From contig CAUQBH010000004.1 in assembly GCA_963516675.1 (NCBI GenBank), positions 62,001 to 126,000 on the forward strand: 64,000 nucleotides of DNA. The letters are read 5' to 3'. Under the pieces are notes generated by a model. The model worked only from the letters and a program-made list of their open reading frames with translations. It ran no database searches and had not been told where the DNA came from. Position 1 is the first letter of the stretch. Every line of letters starts with the position of its first letter. The translations under genes and the position numbers were made by a program. Of this stretch, positions 59,855 to 64,000 are shown in pieces. This DNA comes from JABCPE02 sp963516675 (lineage in GTDB: Bacteria > Bacteroidota > Bacteroidia > Flavobacteriales > Weeksellaceae).

Positions 59855-61786
59855 CTACGCATCTATATTAGCATAGACAGCGTTCTTTTCTATAAATTCT
59901 CTTCTTGGCGGAACTTCATCTCCCATCAGCATAGAGAAAATTCGGTCAGCTTCTCCTGCGTTTTCTATAGTCACCTGTTTTAGGATTCTATTTTCTGGGT
60001 TAAGTGTAGTTTCCCAAAGCTGCTCTGCATTCATCTCCCCAAGACCCTTGTATCGCTGGATTTCCACGCCCCTGCCATCTGCAGAAAGTTCTTTGGTAAG
60101 CTCCTCTCTCTCCTTGTCATTCCATGCGTAGAGTTTTTTATTTCCTCTCTTCAGAAGATATAACGGCGGTGATGCGATGTATACATACCCATTCTCTATA
60201 AGCTCTTTCATATAACGGAAGAAGAAGGTAAGAATAAGCGTAGAAATATGCGAACCATCTATATCGGCATCGGTCATAATCACTATTTTATGGTATCTTA
60301 ATTTAGACAAGTTTAGTGCTTTGCTGTCCTCCTCTGTCCCTACAGAAACCCCGAGTGCCGTATAAATATTTTTAATCTCATCATTATCATAAACCTTGTG
60401 AAGCATAGATTTTTCCACATTTAGAATCTTACCTCTCAGCGGCAAAATCGCTTGGAAATTTCTATCTCTTCCCCCTTTGGCTGTCCCTCCTGCAGAGTCT
60501 CCCTCTACTAGGAAAATTTCGCTTATAGATGGGTCTTTAGATGAACAGTCGGCTAATTTCCCTGGCAGACCAGAGCCTCCCAATGGCGATTTTCTCTGCA
60601 CCATTTCACGGGCTTTCTTCGCTGCCTGACGAGCTTTCGCTGCTAAAACTACTTTTTGGACAATCTGCTTGGCTTCGTTTGGATTTTCTTCAAGGAAGTT
60701 AGAGAGCATCTCTCCCACTATCTTATCCACTGCGCCAGAAACTTCGGAATTCCCAAGTTTAGTCTTAGTTTGTCCCTCAAACTGAGGCTCCATTACTTTC
60801 ACGGAAATCACCGCTGTAAGCCCCTCACGGAAGTCATCTCCTGTCACTTCCACTTTTTCTTTCTGTGGAATTCCTAGCTCATCTGCATATTTTTTGAGCG
60901 TTCTAGTCAAAGCTCTTCTAAAACCAGCCAAATGAGTTCCTCCCTCATGCGTGTTGATATTATTTACATAAGAATGCAGGTTCTCGTTGAACGAAGTATT
61001 ATATCTCATCGCTACTTCCACAGGGATATCGTCTCGCTCTCCTTCCATGAAGATCACATCCATTATCCCCTCTCTGTTTCCATCGATGAATTCTACAAAT
61101 TCCTTCAGTCCTCCTTCAGAGTAGAAAGTTTCACTTTTAAATTCTCCGTTTTCCTCTTTTACTCTTTCATCTGTAAGAGTGATGGTAATTCCTTTATTAA
61201 GAAAAGCCAACTCGCGAAGACGAGCCGCCAAAGTATCATAATTATAAACTAATTCATTAAAAATAGATCCATCTGGCTGGAAAAACACCTCAGTTCCAGT
61301 AATCTCTGAAGTACCGATTTCCTGAACATTCCCAAGAGCTTTACCTTGTGAATATTTCTGCTGGTAGATTTTACCATCTCTCTGAACAGTAGCAATCAAC
61401 GATGTAGAAAGCGCATTCACACACGAAACCCCTACACCATGAAGCCCCCCAGAAACCTTATAAGAATCTTTATCAAACTTACCTCCTGCCCCTATTTTGG
61501 TCATTACTACTTCTAGAGCAGATTTTTGTTCTTTTTCGTGGAAATCCACTGGAATACCACGCCCATTATCTCTTACAGAAATACCATTTCCTTCATGAAT
61601 CGTTACCGAAATAGTATCACAATATCCTGCCAAAGCTTCATCTATAGAGTTATCCACCACCTCATAAACCAAGTGATGAAGCCCTCTAACCCCCACATCT
61701 CCAATGTACATCGATGGTCTGAGACGCACATGCTCAATACCTTCCAATGCCTGAATACTACTCGCTGTATACTGTTTTTCGCTCAT
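59855..61786 (-). CDS. gyrB: DNA gyrase subunit B
   Basis: GyrB is the ATPase of DNA gyrase, which supercoils DNA. The 643-aa protein has the GHKL ATPase part (RPSMYIGDVGVRGLHHLVYE; SGGLHGVGVSCVNALS) and the transducer. The Toprim domain has EIFLVEGDSAGGTAKGGRDR and MTDADIDGSHISTLILTFFF, and the tail domain ends PPRREFIEKNAVYANIDA. It lacks the large insertion found in E. coli GyrB. It is a single gene here, with gyrA elsewhere. Confidence 0.97.
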   Translation of the reverse strand: MSEKQYTASSIQALEGIEHVRLRPSMYIGDVGVRGLHHLVYEVVDNSIDEALAGYCDTISVTIHEGNGISVRDNGRGIPVDFHEKEQKSALEVVMTKIGAGGKFDKDSYKVSGGLHGVGVSCVNALSTSLIATVQRDGKIYQQKYSQGKALGNVQEIGTSEITGTEVFFQPDGSIFNELVYNYDTLAARLRELAFLNKGITITLTDERVKEENGEFKSETFYSEGGLKEFVEFIDGNREGIMDVIFMEGERDDIPVEVAMRYNTSFNENLHSYVNNINTHEGGTHLAGFRRALTRTLKKYADELGIPQKEKVEVTGDDFREGLTAVISVKVMEPQFEGQTKTKLGNSEVSGAVDKIVGEMLSNFLEENPNEAKQIVQKVVLAAKARQAAKKAREMVQRKSPLGGSGLPGKLADCSSKDPSISEIFLVEGDSAGGTAKGGRDRNFQAILPLRGKILNVEKSMLHKVYDNDEIKNIYTALGVSVGTEEDSKALNLSKLRYHKIVIMTDADIDGSHISTLILTFFFRYMKELIENGYVYIASPPLYLLKRGNKKLYAWNDKEREELTKELSADGRGVEIQRYKGLGEMNAEQLWETTLNPENRILKQVTIENAGEADRIFSMLMGDEVPPRREFIEKNAVYANIDA

Positions 61787-61811
61787 GTATTTTCAAAAAT
61801 TTAGTGAATTA

Positions 61812-61819
61812 CAAAGATA
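61812..61819 (-). promoter_or_regulatory. -7 box of gyrB
   Basis: The minus strand reads TATCTTTG, a perfect -7 box 26 bp before the gyrB start. Confidence 0.6.
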
Positions 61820-61867
61820 CATATTTTTTTGATAAAAATCAGTGTTTTTTGAACGAGAAATAAATTT

Positions 61868-61875
61868 TATATTTG
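61868..61875 (+). promoter_or_regulatory. -7 box of the symporter gene
   Basis: TATATTTG is a perfect -7 box, 17 bp before the symporter start. A TTG ends at 61851, 16 bp upstream, which is slightly short of the usual spacing. Confidence 0.55.
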
Positions 61876-61891
61876 GGAAATTTTATAAAAA

Positions 61892-63061
61892 ATGAAAAAG
61901 AGCAACAATCTCTTGCTTCAAATCCTGATTGCTATTGTTTTAGGTATAATTTTTGGAAAGTTTGTAAATCAAGAATTTTTAAAAATCTTTCTCACCTTCA
62001 ATGGGCTATTTAGTCAGTTTCTCGGATTCTGTATTCCTTTGATTATCATAGGGCTAATAGTCCCATCAATAGGAAAACTAGGCGGAACAGCCAGTAAAAT
62101 AGTTCTTGTAACGGCAGGATTGGCTTATTTATCTACGCTTTTAGCAGGTTTTGTTTCTTATGGAGTGAGTATCAGCACTTTCCCAAGCCTTTTAGAAGGG
62201 CAGTCGCTGAGTGATGTTTCAAAAGTCACTGAAATCAAGCCTTATTTTTCGCTGAGCATTCCTCCTATGTTTGATGTGATGACAGCGCTGGTTTTGGCTT
62301 TTATGGTAGGAATAGGAATTTCTAAAATACGCAATTCTACTCTGTTACAGGTTTTTGAGGAGTTTGAAATCATCATCTCTAATGTCATTGCCCGTATTCT
62401 TATTCCGCTGCTTCCGCTGTATATTTTTGGTATCTTTTTAGGAATGGCACATACGGGTGAAGTTTTCACGATTGTTTCTATTTTCATTAAAATTATCGCC
62501 ATTATTTTTGGGCTTCATATTTTGTTTTTGATATTTTTATTTACCATCGCTGGAATTATCGGAAGGAAAAATCCTTTTAAAATGTTAGTAAATATGATAC
62601 CTGCCTATATCACGGCTCTGGGAACGCAGTCTTCGGCAGCTACCATTCCTGTTTCCTTACAGCAGACTATCAAAAACGGCGTTTCGGAAAAGGTGGCTAA
62701 ACTGGTTATTCCTCTTTGTGCAACGATACATTTATCTGGAAGTGCTCTGAAAATAGTTGCCTGCACCATAGCTCTGGTGGTAGTACAGCAGATGCCGATT
62801 GATTTCTTGGATTACGCAGGATTTATTTTCATGCTTGGTATTGCTATGGTGGCCGCACCTGGAGTTCCTGGCGGTGCTATTATGGCGGCTATCGGGATTA
62901 TCGGTTCTATGCTGGGATTCGATGAAAAAAGCCAAGCGCTGATGATTTCCCTATACATCGCTATGGACAGCTTCGGAACGGCTGGAAATGTCACAGGAGA
63001 CTGCGCTATAGCAGTAATTACAGATACTATTTTTGGGGAAAAACAGAAAACCAACGACTAA
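61892..63061 (+). CDS. Dicarboxylate/amino-acid:cation symporter (SDF family)
   Basis: The 389-aa inner-membrane protein imports acidic amino acids or dicarboxylates with sodium or protons. About eight helices and two re-entrant loops are expected. The serine-rich loop is ALGTQSSAATIPVSLQQTIK (about residues 240-259), and APGVPGGAIMAAIGIIGSML and SFGTAGNVTGDCAIAVITDT are the later substrate and cation sites. It follows the gyrB divergent region and is read toward the DUF2851 gene, whose ATG directly abuts its stop. Confidence 0.92.
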   Translation: MKKSNNLLLQILIAIVLGIIFGKFVNQEFLKIFLTFNGLFSQFLGFCIPLIIIGLIVPSIGKLGGTASKIVLVTAGLAYLSTLLAGFVSYGVSISTFPSLLEGQSLSDVSKVTEIKPYFSLSIPPMFDVMTALVLAFMVGIGISKIRNSTLLQVFEEFEIIISNVIARILIPLLPLYIFGIFLGMAHTGEVFTIVSIFIKIIAIIFGLHILFLIFLFTIAGIIGRKNPFKMLVNMIPAYITALGTQSSAATIPVSLQQTIKNGVSEKVAKLVIPLCATIHLSGSALKIVACTIALVVVQQMPIDFLDYAGFIFMLGIAMVAAPGVPGGAIMAAIGIIGSMLGFDEKSQALMISLYIAMDSFGTAGNVTGDCAIAVITDTIFGEKQKTND

Positions 63062-64000
63062 ATGAAAGAAAAGTTTTTACAAACTCTTTGGGAAAACAAG
63101 GTTTTTAATCCGCTCTTGTTCAAGGATACGGATGGAAACCCTATCGAAATCCTAGATTTTGGAAAACTAAATAGTAATGCTGGTCCTGATTTTCATTCGG
63201 TAAAGATAAAAACACAAGGCATCACATTCTTCGGAAATGCTGAATTTCATGTAAAATCTTCCGACTGGCTTCTACACAAACATTCGGAACAAAAAGATTA
63301 TCAGTCTGTTATCCTCCATGTCGTTTTTGAGCACGACCAAGAAATTTCAGAACTGAAAGAAAAAAACATTCCTACTTTGGAGCTAAAAAACTATATTGAT
63401 AACTCTGATTTTCAGTATTACAACTTTAATAAAGAAAAGAATTTTATCCCTTGTGAAGATATTTTTAGTATCAAAAAAATCCCAAATTATTTTTCCGAGG
63501 AAATTGTTTTGCAAAAATTAGAGGAAAAAGACAAAGAAATCAGACAAGAGCTTTTAGCAACAAAGAACGACTACGAGGCGGTTTTATTCCAGAGAATAGC
63601 CTACTCTTTTGGACTGAAAGTAAATTCGGAAACCTTCCTACAAATTGCACAAAGCATTGATTTTAAAACCATTAAAAAAGTTTCTCAAAATCCTTTTCAG
63701 TTGGAAAGCCTCTTATTTGGGAAAGCAGATTTACTAAATAATTCGGAAAAAGACAGCCAAAAATGGCTGAAAGAATTTGAGTTTTTAAGGGCAAAATTTG
63801 GGATAAACGACATCGTTTTCCCTGCTAAATTTATGCGAATGATGCCCGTTTCGTTCCCTACTATAAGGCTCTCGCAGCTAGCTCAGCTGTATTCTCGGCA
63901 TCAGAATTTATTTTCAAAAATCATCAATGCCAAAAGCGTGGAAGAGTTGAAAGATTTATTCAAAGACATAAAAACCTCTGAATACTGGGAAAATCACTAT
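63062..64000 (+). CDS. DUF2851 family protein (5' part, cut by window edge)
   Basis: The 313 visible codons give a protein starting MKEKFLQTLWENKVFNPLLF. GKLNSNAGPDFHSVKIKTQG and SDWLLHKHSEQKDYQSVILH follow, with FPAKFMRMMPVSFPTIRLSQ late in the visible part. This is the DUF2851 pattern, common in Bacteroidota and of unknown function. It is read from the symporter promoter because the stop and start are adjacent. The C-terminal part lies outside the window. Confidence 0.88.
   Translation, partial: MKEKFLQTLWENKVFNPLLFKDTDGNPIEILDFGKLNSNAGPDFHSVKIKTQGITFFGNAEFHVKSSDWLLHKHSEQKDYQSVILHVVFEHDQEISELKEKNIPTLELKNYIDNSDFQYYNFNKEKNFIPCEDIFSIKKIPNYFSEEIVLQKLEEKDKEIRQELLATKNDYEAVLFQRIAYSFGLKVNSETFLQIAQSIDFKTIKKVSQNPFQLESLLFGKADLLNNSEKDSQKWLKEFEFLRAKFGINDIVFPAKFMRMMPVSFPTIRLSQLAQLYSRHQNLFSKIINAKSVEELKDLFKDIKTSEYWENHY

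Overview
The window is a low-G+C chromosomal segment of a Bacteroidota bacterium, most like the Flavobacteriia (Weeksellaceae: Chryseobacterium/Bergeyella/Riemerella group). The evidence is a short (about 290 aa) primary sigma factor, many promoters with the Bacteroidota -7 box TAnnTTTG, almost no Shine-Dalgarno sequences, signal peptides ending in 'AQ', a PorT-type T9SS protein next to ubiE, a GldA-like ATPase, and TonB-dependent receptors with Bacteroidota-type N-termini. The genus is inferred, not proven.

Layout. 1-5.4 kb (minus strand): RNase Y (cut by the window edge), a probable 6S RNA, zapA with a coiled-coil partner, porT, ubiE, an outer-membrane receptor and tRNA-Ser(GGA). 5.4-9.6 kb: type I asparaginase, a small unknown protein, an ankyrin protein and a large zinc/TerD-like protein with a structured leader. 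9.9-14.5 kb: an accessory island of seven small genes that look like polymorphic-toxin immunity genes (SUKH, helical-repeat, Imm49-like and TPR types). One or two of them look transferred from a Neisseriaceae relative, with a near-match to the Eikenella DNA uptake sequence beside them. 14.6-20.5 kb: a polysaccharide cluster of glycosyltransferases, an acyltransferase and a deacetylase, with an HIUase-like gene inside it. 20.7-23.2 kb: a second immunity-like island (SUKH, Imm17-like, two unknown).

23.2-48.7 kb is mostly conserved core: dapD, an NlpC/P60 lipoprotein, rpoD, a thioredoxin-fold lipoprotein without redox cysteines, an LTA-synthase-like transferase, rlmD, a DUF1015 protein, serC, ferredoxin, an acyl-CoA reductase, a YadA-head-repeat secreted protein, a Bax-inhibitor-1 protein, fabI, pepT, recR, a secreted peptide deformylase, a LURP-one protein, pepD, a rhodanese-cupin fusion, a KorA-type 2-oxoacid oxidoreductase subunit, a DUF3108 protein and a TonB receptor. 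48.7-64 kb: a possible non-coding RNA, a cREC protein, a frameshifted Sel1-repeat lipoprotein, an NlpE-like lipoprotein without its cysteines, fhs, gldA, a CDF metal transporter, a three-paralogue tandem cassette bounded by a 47-bp direct repeat, an iron-siderophore binding protein with its receptor, gyrB, a dicarboxylate symporter and a partial DUF2851 protein.

Most core genes are single units bounded by clear hairpin terminators, several of them bidirectional. The accessory material lies in three places: 9.9-14.5 kb, 20.7-23.2 kb and 54.5-56.1 kb. No toxin gene, transposase, integrase or CRISPR array was seen. The most unusual findings are the Neisseriaceae-like block with a DUS-like sequence, the repeat-bounded paralogue cassette, and a hairpin resembling an attenuator ahead of the TerD-like gene.
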